Assembly (NCBI RefSeq): GCF_910591885.1
Contig: NW_025963553.1
Coordinates: 682,001 to 746,000 of the forward strand
Direction: 5' to 3'
Source: Bombus terrestris
Taxonomy: Eukaryota; Arthropoda; Insecta; Hymenoptera; Apidae
Length of the DNA: 64,000 bases
Below are positions 23,254 to 37,029 of this stretch, piece by piece (the first letter of the stretch is position 1; each line of letters opens with the position of its first letter). Under the pieces are notes generated by a model. The model was not told the origin of the DNA. It was given only the letters and a program-made list of their open reading frames with translations, and did not search any database. Made by a program: the position numbers and the translations under genes.

Positions 23254-25300
23254 GCTCGCTCGTAAAAATTTAGTCCAACCTCACATCCGATGCGATACGT
23301 TCGCTAATTCGAGATATGTCGCCACCATATCGAATAATGAACGCAAGATGGATTGGTTATAGGTTAGGCTATAGCTTTCGAGCGAGCACGGCGAGCGTGG
23401 GACGCGGAGAGGTGTGTCACAATAGAACGGTGTGGCACACTGGGACATTGAAATAATCGCACCAGCCCGAGGAGCCAGAAGTCTTTATTCTATTGCCTAC
23501 TGACAAATGTTTACAGTTCACCAATAGTTTCACATAAATAGTACTACTTCCTCATAGTGCAGTGCAGTGTGATTTCCGAAATGGCTGACAAAATTAGGTA
23601 CTAACACGAAATATATGCAAGGCAATAAAAGGTATATGTATAGCTTGGAAATTGCGACCGTTGCTCGCTCGCTCCGCTCGCTCGTAAAAATTTAGTCCAA
23701 CCTCACATCCGATCCGACGCGTTCGCCAATTTGAAATAAGTCGCCTCCATGTCGAATGACTAACGCAAGAGGGATTGGTTTTAGGTTAGGCTATAGCTTT
23801 CGAGCGAGCAGGGCGAGCGATGGACGCGGAGAGATGTGTCACAATCGAACGGTGTGTCACACCGGGACATTGAAATATTCGCACCAGCCCGAGGAGCCGG
23901 AAGTCTTTCTCCCATTGCCTACTGACTAATGTTTACAGTTCACCAATAGTTTCACACAAGTAGTACTATTTCCTCATAGTACAGTGCAATGTGATTTCCG
24001 AAATGGCTGACAAAATTAGGTACTAACACGAAATATATGCAAGGCAATGTAAGGTGTATGTATAGCTTGGAAATTGTGACCGTTGCTCGCTCGCTCCGCT
24101 CGCTCGTAAAAATTTAGTCCAACCTCACATCCGATCCGACACGTTCGCAAATTTGAAATAAGTCGCCTCCATGTCGAATGACTAACGCAAGAGGGATTTG
24201 TTTTAGGTTAGGCTATAGCTTTCGAGCGAGCAGGGCGAGCGAGGGACGCGGAGAGATGTGTCACAATCGAACGGTGTGGCACATGGGGACATTGAAATAT
24301 TCGCACCAGCCCGAGTAGCCGGACGTCTTTATCCTATTGCCTACTGACAAATGTTTAGAATTTATGAATACTTTCACATAAACAGTACTATTTCCACATA
24401 CTACAGTGCAATGTGATGTCCGAAATAGCTGACAAAATTAGGTAATAACACGAAATATATGCTAGGCAATGTAAGGTATGTGTATAGCTCCGAAATTGTG
24501 ACCGTTGCTCTCTCGCTCCGCTCCCTTGTAAAAATCCTGACAAACCTCACAACCGATCCGACACGTTCGCAAATTCGAAATATGTCGCCACCTTATCGAA
24601 TAATGAACGCAAGAGGGATTGGTTTTCGGTTAGGCTATAGCTTTCGAGCGAGCACGGCGAGCGGGGGACGCGGAGATGTGTGTTACAATCGAACTGTGTG
24701 GCACATGGGGACATTGAAATATTCGCACCAGCCCGAGTAGCCGGAAGTCTTTATCCTATTGCCTACTGACAAATGTTTACAGTTCACCAATAGTTTCACA
24801 TAAGTAGTACTATTTCCACATATTACAGTGCAATCTGATGTCCGAAATGGCTGACAAAATTAGGTACTAACACGAAATATATGCAAGGCAATATAAGGTA
24901 TATGTATAGCTTGGAAATTGGGACCGTTGCTCGCTCGCTCCGCTCGCTCGTAAAAATTTAGCCCAACCTCACATCCGATCCGACACGTTCGCAAATTTGA
25001 AATAAGTCGCCTCCATGTCGCATGACTAACGCAAGAGGGATTTGTTTTAGGTTAGGCTATAGCTTTCGAGCGAGCAGGGCGAGCGAGGGACGCGGAGAGA
25101 TGTGTCACAATCGAACTGTGTGTCACACCGGGACATTGAAATATTTGCACCAGCCCGAGGAGCCGGAAGTCTTTATCCCATTGCCTACTGACTAATGTTT
25201 ACAGTTCACCAATAGTTTCACACAAGTAGTACTATTTCCTCATAGTACAGTGCAATGTGATTTCCGAAATGGCTGACATAATTAGGTACTAACACGAAAT
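23254..25300 (+). repeat. Left-domain mosaic after the 6-mer HOR
   Basis: From 23,254 to about 23,880 it matches 15,658-16,284 (offset 18 monomers, 7,596 bp). It then switches to match 9,532 to about 10,690 (offset 34 monomers, 14,348 bp). Near 25,060 it switches again to the sequence found near 12,400 (offset 30 monomers). The switches occur inside monomers and leave hybrid units. No gene is present. Confidence 0.78.
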
Positions 25301-26434
25301 ATATGCAAGGCAATGTAAGATATATGTATAGCTTGGAAATTGTGACCGTTGCTCGCTCGCTCCGCTCGCTCGTAAAAATTTAGTCCAACCTCACATCCGA
25401 TCCGACACGTTCGCAAATTCGAAATACGTCGCCACCATATCGAATAATGAACGCAAGATGGATTGGTTTTAGGTTAGGCTATAGCTTTCGAGCGAGCGCA
25501 TCGAGCGAGGGACGCGGAGAGGTGTGTCACAATCGAACGGTGTGGCACACTGGGACATTGAAATAATCGCACCAGCCCGAGGAGCCAGAAGACTTTATTC
25601 TATTGCCTACTGACAAATGTTTACAGTTCACCAATTGTTTCACATAAGTAGTACTATTTCCACATAGTACAGTGCAATCTGTTGTGCGAAATGGCTGACA
25701 AAATTTGGTACTAACACGAAATATATGCAAGGCAATATGAGGTAAATGTATAGCTTGGAAATTGCGACCGTTGCTCGCTCGCTCCTCTCGCTCGTAAAAG
25801 TTTAGTCCAACCTCACATCCGATCCGAAACGTTCGCAGATTTGAAATAAGTCGCCTCCATGTCGAATGACTATCGCAAGAGGGATTGGTTTTAGGTTAGG
25901 CTATAGCTTTCGAGCGAGCGCATCGAGCGAGGGACGCGGAGAGGTGTGTCACAATCGAACGGTGTGGCACACTGGGACATTGACATAATCGCACCAGCCC
26001 GAGGAGCCAGAAGTCTTTATTCTATTGCCTACTGACAAATGTTTACAGTTCACCAATAGTTTCACATAAATAGTACTATTTCCTCATAGTGCAGTGCAAT
26101 GTGATTTCCGAAATGGCTGACAAAATTAGGTGCTAACACGAAATATATGCAAGGCAATATAAGGTATATGTATAGCTTGGAAATTGCGACCGTTGCTCGC
26201 TCGCTGCGCTCGCTCGTAAAAATATAGTCCAACCTCACATCCGATCCGACACGTTCGCAAATTTGAAATAGGTCCCCTCCATGTCGAATGACTAACGCAA
26301 GAGGGATTGGTTTTAGGTTAGGCTATATCTTTCGAGCGAGCACGGCGAGCGAGGGTCCCGGAGAGGTGTGTCACAATCGAACGGTGTGGCAGGTGGGGAC
26401 ATTGAAATATTCGCACCAGCCCGAGTAGCCGGAA

Positions 26435-27208
26435 GTCTTTATCCTATTGCCTACTGACAAATGTTTACAATTTATGAATACTTTCACATAAACAGTACTA
26501 TTTCCACATACTACAGTGCAATGTGATGTCCGAAATAGCTGACAAAATTAGGTAATAACACGAAATATATGCTAGGCAATGTAAGGTATGTGTATAGCTC
26601 CGAAATTGTGACCGTTGCTCTCTCGCTCCGCTCGCTTGTAAAAATCCTGACAAACCTCGCAGCCGATCCGACACGTTCGTAAATTCGAAATATGTCGCCA
26701 CCTTATCGAATAATGAACGCAAGAGGGATTGGTTTTCGGTTAGGCTATAGCTTTCGAGCGAGCACGGCGAGCGAGGGACGCGGAGATGTGTGTCACAATC
26801 GAACTGTGTGGCACATGGGGACATTGAAATATTCGCACCAGCCCGAGTAGCCGGAAGTCTTTATCCTATTGCTTACTGACAAATGTTTACAGTTCACCAA
26901 TAGTTTCACATAAGTAGTACTATTTCCACATAGTACAGTGCAATCTGATGTCCGAAATGGCTGACAAAATTAGGTACTAACACGAAATATATGCAAGGCA
27001 ATATAAGGTATATGTATAGCTTGGAAATTGCGACCGTTGCTCGCTCGCTCCGCTCGCTCGTAAAAATTTAGTCCAACCTCACATCCGATCCGACACGTTC
27101 GCAAATTTGAAATAAGTCGCCTCCATGTCGAATGACTAACGCAAGAGGGATTGGTTTTAGGTTAGGCTATAGTTTTCGAGCGAGCACGGCGAGCGAGGGA
27201 CGCGGAGA
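26435..27208 (+). repeat. Partial 7-monomer repeat, copy 1
   Basis: Matches 29,389-30,162 at an offset of 2,954 bp (7 x 422), including the divergent ATGCTAGGC monomer at 26,569 and the following ordinary monomer. It begins in the TTATGAATACTTTC tail and ends after the GTTTTCGAGCGAGCACGG arm. Confidence 0.7.
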
Positions 27209-29388
27209 GGTGTGTCACAATCGAACGGTGTGGCACACGGGGACATTGAAATATTGGCACCAGCCCGAGGAGCCGGAAGTCTTTATCCTATTGCCTACTG
27301 ACAAATGTTTACAGTTCACCAATAGTTTCACATAAATAGTACTATTTCCTCATAGTGCAGTGCAATGTGATTTCCGAAATGGCTGACAAAGTTAGGTACT
27401 AACACGAAATATATGCAAGGCAATAAAAGGTATATGTATAGCTTGGAAATTGCGAACGTTGCTCGCTCGCTCCGCTCGCTCGTAAAAATTTAGTCCAACC
27501 TCACATCCGATGCGATACGTTCGCAAATTCGAGATAAGTCGCCTCCATGTCGAATGACTATCGCAAGAGGGATTGGTTTTAGGTTAGGCTATAGCTTTCG
27601 AGCGAGCAGGGCGAGCGAGGGACGCGGAGAGATGTGTCACAATCGAACGGTGTGTCGCACCGGGACATTGAAGTAATCGCACCAGCCCGAGGAGCCGGAA
27701 GTCTTTGTCCCATTGCCTACTGACTAATGTTTACAGTTCACGAATAGTTTCACAGAAGTAGTACTATTTCCTCATAGTACAGTGCAATGTGATTTCCGAA
27801 ATGGCTGACAAAATTAGGTACTAACACGAAATATATGCAAGGCAATATAAGGTATATGTATAGCTTGGAAATTGGGACCGTTGCTCGCTTGCTCCGCTCG
27901 CTCGTAAAAATTTAGTCCAACCTCGCATACGATGCGATACGTTCGCTAATTCGAGATATGTCGCCACCATGTCGAATAATGAACGCAAGATGGATTGGTT
28001 TTAGGTTAGGCTATAGCTTTCGAGCGAGCGCATCGAGCGGGGGACGCGGAGAGGTGTGTCACAATCGAACGGTGTGGCACACGGGTACATTGAAATATTC
28101 GCACCAGCCCGAGGAGCCAGAAGTCTTTATTCTATTGCCTACTGACAAATGTTTACAGTTCACCAATAGTTTCACATAAATAGTACTACTTCCTCATAGT
28201 GCAGTGCAATGTGATTTCCGAAATGGCTGACAAAATTAGGTACTAACACGAAATATATGCAAGGCAATAAAAGGTATATGTATAGCTTGGAAATTGCGAC
28301 CGTTGTTCGCTCGCTCCGCTCGCTCGTAAAAATTTAGTCCAACCTCACATCCGATCCGACGCGTTCGCCAATTTGAAATAAGTCGCCTCCATGTCGAATG
28401 ACTAACGCAAGAGGGATTGGTTTTAGGTTAGGCTAGAGCTTTCGAGCGAGCAGGGCGAGCGAGGGACGCGGAGAGATGTGTCACAATCGAACGGTGTGTC
28501 ACACCGGGACATTGAAATATTCGCACCAGCCCGAGGAGCCGGAAGTCTTTATCCCATTGCCTACTGACTAATGTTTACAGTTCACCAATAGTTTCACAGA
28601 AGTAGTACTATTTCCTCATAGTACAGTGCAATGTGATTTCCGAAATGGCTGACATAATTAGGTACTAACACGAAATATATGCAAGGCAATGTAAGGTATA
28701 TGTATAGCTTGGAAATTGTGACCGTGGCTCGCTCGCTCCGCTCGCTCGTAAAAATTTAGTCCAACCTCACATCCGATCCGACGCGTTCGCCAATTTGAAA
28801 TAAGTCGCCTCCATGTCGAATGACTATCGCAAGAGGGATTGGTTTTAGGTTAGGCTAGAGCTTTCGAGCGAGCAGGGCGAGCGAGGGACGCGGAGAGGTG
28901 TGCCACAATCGAACGGTGTGGCGCACGGGGACATTGAAGTATTCGCAACAGCCCGAGGAGCCGGAAGTCTTTATCCTATTGCCTACTGACAAATGTTTAC
29001 AGTTCACCAATAGTTTCACATAAATAGTACTATTTCCTCATAGTACAGTGCAATGTGATTTCCGAAATGGCTGACATAATTATGTACTAACACGAAATAT
29101 ATGTAAGGCAATGTAAGGTATATGTATAACTTGGAAATTGCGACCGTTGCTCGCTCGCTCCGCTCGCTCGTAAAAATTTGGTCCAACCTCACGTCCGATC
29201 CGACACGTTCGCAAGTTTGAAATATGTCGCCACCTTATCGAATAATGAACGCAAGAGGGATTGGGCTTCGGTTAGGCTATAGCTTTCGAGCGAGCACGGC
29301 GAGCGAGGGACGCGGAGATGTGTGTCACAATCGAACTGTGTGGCACACGGGGACATTGAAATATTCGCACCAGCCCGAGGAGCCGGAA

Positions 29389-30162
29389 GTCTTTATCCTA
29401 TTGCCTACTGACAAATGTTTACAATTTATGAATACTTTCACATAAACAGTACTATTTCCACATACTACAGTGCAATGTGATGTCCGAAATAGCTGACAAA
29501 ATTAGGTAATAACACGAAATATATGCTAGGCAATGTAAGGTATGTGTATAGCTCCGAAATTGTGACCGTTGCTCTCTCGCTCCGCTCGCTTGTAAAAATC
29601 CTGACAAACCTCACAGCCGATCCGACACGTTCGCAAATTCGAAATATGTCGCCACCTTATCGAATAATGAACGCAAGAGGGATTGGTTTTCGGTTGGGCT
29701 ATAGCTTTCGAGCGAGCACGGCGAGCGAGGGACGCGGAGATGTGTGTCACAATAGAACTGTGTGGCACATGGGGACATTGAAATATTCGCACCAGCCCGA
29801 GTAGCCGGAAGTCCTTATCCTATTGCCTACTGACAAATGTTTACAGTTCACCAATAGTTTCACATAAGTAGTACTATTTCCACATAGTACAGTGCAATCT
29901 GATGTCCGAAATGGCTGACAAAATTAGGTACTAACACGAAATATATGCAAGGCAATATAAGGTATATGTATAGCTTGGAAATTGCGACCGTTGCTCGCTC
30001 GCTCCGCTCGCTCGTAAAAATTTAGTCCAACCTCACATCCGATCCGACACGTTCGCAAATTTGAAATAAGTCGCCTCCATGTCGAATGACTAACGCAAGA
30101 GGGATTGGTTTTAGGTTAGGCTATAGTTTTCGAGCGAGCACGGCGAGCGAGGGACGCGGAGA
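29389..30162 (+). repeat. Partial 7-monomer repeat, copy 2
   Basis: Partner of 26,435-27,208. Private changes include GGTTGGGC for GGTTAGGC near 29,694 and AATAGAAC for AATCGAAC near 29,752, so the two copies have diverged more than the HOR copies on either side. Confidence 0.7.
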
Positions 30163-30934
30163 GATGTGTCACAATCGAACGGTGTGGCGCACGGGGACTT
30201 TGAAATATTCCCACCGGCCCGAGTAGCCGGAAGTCTCTATCCCATTGCCTACTGACTAATGTTTACAGTTCACCAATAGTTTCACACAAATAGTACTATT
30301 TCATCATAGTACAGTGCTATGTGATTTCCGAAATGGCTGACACAATTAGGTAATAACACGAAATATATGCAAGGCAATATGAGGTATATGTATAGCTTGG
30401 AAATTGCGACCGTTGCTCGCTTGCTCCGCTCGCTCGTAAAAATTTAGTCCAACCTCACATCCGATGCGATACGTTCGCAAATTCGAAATATGTCGCCACC
30501 ATATCGAATAATGAACGCAAGATGGATTGGTTTTAGGTTAGGCTATAGTTTTCGAGCGAGCGCAGCGAGCGAGGGACGCGGAGAGGTGTGTCACAATCGA
30601 ACGGTGTGGCACACGGGGACTTTGAGATATTCCCACCGGCCCGAGTAGCCAGAAGTCTTTATCCTATTGCCTACTGACAAATGTTTACAGTTCACCAATA
30701 GTTTCACACAAATAGTACTATTTCCTCATAATACAGTGCAATGTGATTTCCGAAATGGCTGACAAAATTAGGTACTAACACGAAATATATGCAAGGCAAT
30801 ATGAGGTAAATGTATGGCTTGGAAATTGCTACCGTTGCTCGCTCGCTCCGCTCGCTCGCAAAAATTTAGTCCAACCTCACATCCGATCCGAAACGTTCGC
30901 AGATTTGAAATAAGTCGCCTCCATGTCGAATGAC

Positions 30935-31860
30935 TATCGCAAGAGGGATTGGTTTTAGGTTAGGCTATAGCTTTCGAGCGAGCAGGGCGAGCGAGGGACG
31001 CGGAGAGATGTGTCACAATCGATCGGTGTGTCACACCGGGACATTGAAATATTCGCACCAGCCCGAGGAGCCGGAAGTCTTTATCCCATTGCCTACTGAC
31101 TAATGTTTACAGTTCACCAATAGTTTCACACAAATAGTACTATTTCCTCATAGTACAGTGCAATGTGATTTCCGAAATGGCTGTCAAAATTGGGTACTAA
31201 CACGAAATATATGCAAGGCAATATAAGGTATATGTATAGCTTGGAAATTGCGACCGTTGCTCGCTCGCTCCGCTCGCTCGTAAAAATTTAGTCCAACCTC
31301 ACATCCGATGCGATACGTTCGCTAATTCGAGATATGTCGTCACCATATCGAATAATGAACGCAAGATGGATTGGTTATAGGTTAGGCTATAGCTTTCGAG
31401 CGAGCACGGCGAGCGAGGGACGCGGAGAGGTGTGTCACAATCGAACGGTGTGGCACACGGGGACATTGAAGTATTCGCACCAGCCCGAGGAGCCGGAAGT
31501 CTTTATCCAATTGCCTACTGACAAATGTTTACAGTTCACCAATAGTTGCACATAAATAGTACTAATTCCTCATAGTACAGTGCAATGTGATTTCCGAAAT
31601 GGCTGACACAATTAGGTACTAACACGAAATATATGCAAGGCAATATGAGGTATATGTATAGCTTGGAAATTGCGACCGTTGCTCGCTTGCTTCGCTCGCT
31701 CGTAAAAATTTAGTCCAACCTCACATCCGTGCGATACGTTCGCAAATTCGAAATATGTCGCCACCATATCGAATAATGAACGCAAGATGGATTGGTTTTA
31801 GGTTAGGCTATAGTTTTCGAGCGAGCGCTGCGAGCGAGGGACGCGGAGAGGTGTGTCACA
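30935..31860 (+). repeat. Partial 5-monomer repeat, copy 1
   Basis: Matches 33,045-33,968 at 2,108-2,109 bp, that is 5 monomers minus one-base deletions. Shared rare features are CTGTCAAAATTGGG, ATGTCGTCACC, TATCCAATTGCC, TAGTTGCACA and the CGCTG arm spacer. A one-base deletion (CATCCGTGCG) near 31,730 is private to this copy. Confidence 0.72.
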
Positions 31861-33044
31861 ATCGATCGGTGTGTCACACCGGGACATTGAAATATTCGCA
31901 CCAGCCCGAGGAGCCGGAAGTCTTTATCCCATTGCCTGCTGACTAATGTTTACAGTTCACCAATAGTTTCACACAAATAGTACTATTTCCTCATAGTACA
32001 GTGCAATGTGATTTCCGAAATGGCTGACAAAATTAGGTACTAACACGAAATATATGCAAGGCAATATAAGGTATATGTATAGCTTGGAAATGGCGACCGT
32101 TGCTCGCTCGCTCCGCTCGCTCGTAAAAATTTAGTCCAACCTCACATCCGATCCGACACGTTCGCAAATTTGAAATAAGTCGCCTCCATGTCGAATGACT
32201 AACGCAAGAGGGATTTGTTTTAGGTTAGGCTATAGCTTTCGAGCGAGCACGGCGAGCGAGGGACGCGGAGAGGTGTGTCACAATCGAACGGTGTGGCACA
32301 TGGGGACATTGAAATATTCGCAACAGCCCGAGGAGCCGGATGTCTTTATCCTATTGCCTACTGACAAATGTTTACAGTTTACCAATAGTTTCACATAAGT
32401 AGTACTATTTCCACATAGTACAGTGCAATCTGATGTCCGAAATGGCTGACAAAATTAGGTACTAACACGAAATATATGCAAGGCAATATAAGGTATATGT
32501 ATAGCTTGGAAATTGTGACCGTTGCTCGCTCGCTCCGCTCGCTCGTAAAAATTTAGTCCAACCTCACATCCGATCCGACGCGTTCGCCAACTTGAAATAA
32601 GTCGCCTCCATGTCGAATGACTAACGCAAGAGGGATTGGTTTTAGGTTAGGCTATAGCTTTCGAGCGAGCAGGGCGAGCGACGGACGCGGAGAGATGTGT
32701 CACAATCGAACGGTGTGGCACATGGGGACATTGAAATATTCGCACCAGCACGAGTAGCCGGACGTCTTTATCCTATTGCCTACTGACAAATGTTTACAGT
32801 TCACCAATAGTTTCACATAAATAGTACTATTTCCTCATAGTACAGTGCAATGTGATTTCCGAAATGGCTGACAAAGTTAGGTACTAACACGAAATATATG
32901 CAAGGCAATGTAAGGTATATGTATAGCTTGGAAATTGTGACCGTTGCTCGCTCGCTCCGCTCGCTCGTCAAAATTTAGTCCAACCTCACATCCGATCCGA
33001 CGCGTTCTCCAACTTGAAATAAGTCGCCTCCATGTCGAATGACT

Positions 33045-33968
33045 AACGCAAGAGGGATTGGTTTTAGGTTAGGCTATAGCTTTCGAGCGAGCAGGGCGAG
33101 CGAGGGACGCGGAGAGATGTGTCACAATCGATCGGTGTGTCACACCGGGACATTGAAATATTCGCACCAGCCCGAGGAGCCGGAATCTTTATCCCATTGC
33201 CTACTGACTAATGTTTACAGTTCACCAATAGTTTCACACAAATAGTACTATTTCCTCATAGTACAGTGCAATGTGATTTCCGAAATGGCTGTCAAAATTG
33301 GGTACTAACACGAAATATATGCAAGGCAATATAAGTTATATGTATAGCTTGGAAATTGCGACCGTTGCTCGCTCGCTCCGCTCGCTCGTAAAAATTTAGT
33401 CCAACCTCACATCCGATGCGATACGTTCGCTAATTCGAGATATGTCGTCACCATATCGAATAATGAACGCAAGATGGATTGGTTATAGGTTAGGCTATAG
33501 CTTTCGAGCGAGCACGGCGAGCGAGGGACGCGGAGAGGTGTGTCACAATCGAACGGTGTGGCACACGGGGACATTGAAGTATTCGCACCAGCCCGAGGAG
33601 CCGGAAGTCTTTATCCAATTGCCTACTGACAAATGTTTACAGTTCACCAATAGTTGCACATAAATAGTACTAGTTCCTCATAGTACAGTGCAATGTGATT
33701 TCCGAAATGGCTGACACAATTAGGTACTAACACGAAATATATGCAAGGCAATATGAGATATATGTATAGCTTGGAAATTGCGACCGTTGCTCGCTTGCTT
33801 CGCTCGCTCGTAAAAATTTAGTCCAACCTCACATCCGATTCGATACGTTCGCAAATTCGAAATATGTCGCCACCATATCGAATAATGAACGCAAGATGGA
33901 TTGGTTTTAGGTTAGGCTATAGTTTTCGAGCGAGCGCTGCGAGCGAGGGACGCGGAGAGGTGTGTCAC
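33045..33968 (+). repeat. Partial 5-monomer repeat, copy 2
   Basis: Partner of 30,935-31,860. It carries a private one-base deletion near 33,186 (CGGAATCTTT for CGGAAGTCTTT) and ATATAAGTTATATG near 33,330. A related monomer follows at about 34,163-34,584. Confidence 0.72.
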
Positions 33969-36900
33969 AATCGAACGGTGTGGCACATGGGGACATTGAA
34001 ATATTCGCACCAGCCCGAGTAGCCGGATGTCTTTATCCTATTGCCTACTGACAAATGTTTACAGTTTACCAATAGTTTCACATAAGTAGTACTATTTCCA
34101 CATAGTACAGTGCAATCTGATGTCCGAAATGGCTGACAAAATTAGGTACTAACACGAAATATATGCAAGGCAATATAAGGTATATGTATAGCTTGGAAAT
34201 TGCGACCGTTGCTCGCTCGCTCAGCTCGCTCGTAAAAATTTAGTCCAACCTCACATCCGATGCGATACGTTCGCTAATTCGAGATATGTCGTCACGATAT
34301 CGAATAATGAACGCAAGATGGATTGGTTATAGGTTAGGCTATAGCTTTCGAGCGAGCACGGCGAGCGAGGGGCGCGGAGAGGTGTGTCACAATCGAACGG
34401 TGTGGCACACGGGGACATTGAAGTATTCGCACCAGCCCGAGGAGCCGGAAGTGTTTATCCAATTGCCTACTGACAAATGTTTACAGTTCACCAATAGTTA
34501 CACATAAATAGTACTATTTCCTCATAGTGCAGTGCAATGTGATTTCCGAAATGGCTGACAAAATTAGGTACTAAACGAAATATATGCAAGGCAATAAAAG
34601 GTGTATGTATAGCTTGGAAATTGCGACCGTTGCTCGCTCGCTCCGCTCGCTCGTAAAAATTTAGTCCAACCTCACATCCGATGCGACGCGTTCGCCAATT
34701 TGAAATAAGTCGCCTCCATGTCGAATGACTAACGCAAGAGGGATTGGTTTTAGGTTAGGCTATAGCTTTCGAGCGAGCAGGGCGAGCGAGGGACGCGGAG
34801 AGATGTGTCACAATCGAACGGTGTGGCACACGGGGACTTTGAAATATTCCCACCGGCCCGAGTAGCCGGAAGTCTTTATCCCATTGCCTACTGACTAATG
34901 TTTACAGTTCACCAATAGTTTCACACAAATAGTACTATTTCCTCATAGTACAGTGCAATGTGATTTCCGAAATGGCTGACACAATTAGGTACTAACACGA
35001 AATATATGCAAGGCAATACGAGGTATATGTATAGCTTGGAAATTGCGACCGTTGCTCGCTTGCTCCGCTCGCTCGTAAAAATTTAGTCCAACCTCACATC
35101 CGATGCGATACGTTCGCAAATTCGAAATATGTCGCCACCATATCGAATAATGAACGCAAGATGGATTGGTTTTAGGTTAGGCTATAGTTTTCGAGCGAGC
35201 GCAGCGAGCGAGGGACGCGGAGAGGTGTGTCACAATCGAACGGTGTGGCACACGGGGACTTTGAGATATTCCCACCGGCCCGAGTAGCCAGAAGTCTTTA
35301 TCCTATTGCCTACTGACAAATGTTTACAGTTCACCAATAGTTTCACACAAATAGCACTATTTCCTCATAATACAGTGCAATGTGATTTCCGAAATGGCTG
35401 ACAAAATTAGGTACTAACACGAAATATATGCAAGGCAATATGAGGTAAATGTATGGCTTGGAAATTGCGACCGTTGCTCGCTCGCTCCGCTCGCTCGTAA
35501 AAATTTAGTCCAACCTCACATCCGATCCGAAACGTTCGCAGATTTGAAATAAGTCGCCTCCATGTCGAATGACTATCGCAAGAGGGATTGGTTTTAGGTT
35601 AGGCTATAGCTTTCGAGCGAGCAGGGCGAGCGAGGGACGCGGAGAGATGTGTCACAATCGAACGGTGTGGCACATGGGGACATTGAAATATTCGCACCAG
35701 CCCGAGGAGCCGCAAGTCTTTATCCTATTGCCTACTGACAAATGTTTACAGTTCACCAATAGTTTCACTAAAATAGTACAATTTCCTCATAGTACAGTGC
35801 AATGTGATTTCCGAAATGGCTGACAAAGTTAGGTACTAACACGAAATATATGCAAGGCAATATAAGGTATATGTATAGCTTGGAAATTCTGACCGTTGCT
35901 CGCTCGCTCCGCTCGTTCGTAAAAATTTAGTCCAACCTCAAGTCCGATCCGACACGTTCGCAAATTTGAAATAAGTCGCCTCTATGTCGAATGACTAACG
36001 CAAGAGGGATTGGTTTTAGGTTAGGCTATAGCTTTCGAGCGAGCGGGGCGAGCGAGGGACGCGGAGAGATGTGTCACAATCGAACGGTGTGGCACACGGG
36101 GACTTTGAGATATTCCCACCGGCCCGAGTAGCCAGAAGTCTTTATCCTATTGCCTACTGACAAAAGTTTACAGTTCACCAATAGTTTCACATAAGTAGTA
36201 CTATTTCCACATAGTACAGTGCAATCTGATGTCCGAAATGGCTGACAAAATTAGGTACTAACACGAAATATATGCAAGGCAATATAAGTTATATGTATAG
36301 CTTGGAAATTGCGACCGTTGCTCGCTCGCTCCGCTCGCTCGTAAAAATTTAGTCCAACCTCACATCCGATCCGACACGTTCGCAAATTTGAAATAAGTCG
36401 CCTCCATGTCGAATGACTAACGCAAGAGGGATTTGTTTTAGGTTAGGCTATAGCTTTCGAGCGAGCACGGCGAGCGAGGGACGCGGAGAGGTGTGTCACA
36501 ATCGAACGGTGTGGCACACGGGGACATTGAAGTATTCGCACCAGCCCGAGGAGCCGGAAGTCTTTATCCAATTGCCTACTGACAAATGTTTACAGTTCAC
36601 CAATAGTTTCACATAAATAGTACTATTTCCTCATAGTACAGTGCAATGTGATTTCCGAAATGGCTGACACAATTAGGTACTAACACGAAATATATGCAAG
36701 GCAATAAAAGGTATATGTATAGCTTGGAAATTGCGACCGTTGCTCGCTGGCTCCGCTCGCTCGTAAAAATTTAGTCCAACCTCACATCCGATGCGATACG
36801 TTCGCAAATTCGAAATATGTTGCCACCATATCGAATAATGAACGCAAGATGGATTGGTTTTAGGTTAGGCTATAGTTTTCGAGCGAGCGCAGCGAGCGAG

Positions 36901-37029
36901 GGACGCGGAGAGGTGTGTCACAATCGAACGGTGTGGCACACGGGGACTTTGAAATATTCCCACCGGCCCGAGTAGCCAGAAGTCTTTATCCTATTGCCTA
37001 CTGACAAATGTTTACAGTTCACCAATAGT

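Larger units (their letters stand above)
25300..36791 (+). repeat. Heterogeneous middle region with only partial HORs
   Basis: About 27 monomers with more private differences than either flank and no full-length tandem HOR that I could find. It contains partial repeats described separately. The region holds the only two one-base deletions outside the CTAAACG site, near 31,730 and 33,186. Monomers typical of the right domain (GGCCCGAGTAGCC, GACTTTGA, GTTTTCGAG) first appear near 30,200 and become common. No gene is present. Confidence 0.75.
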
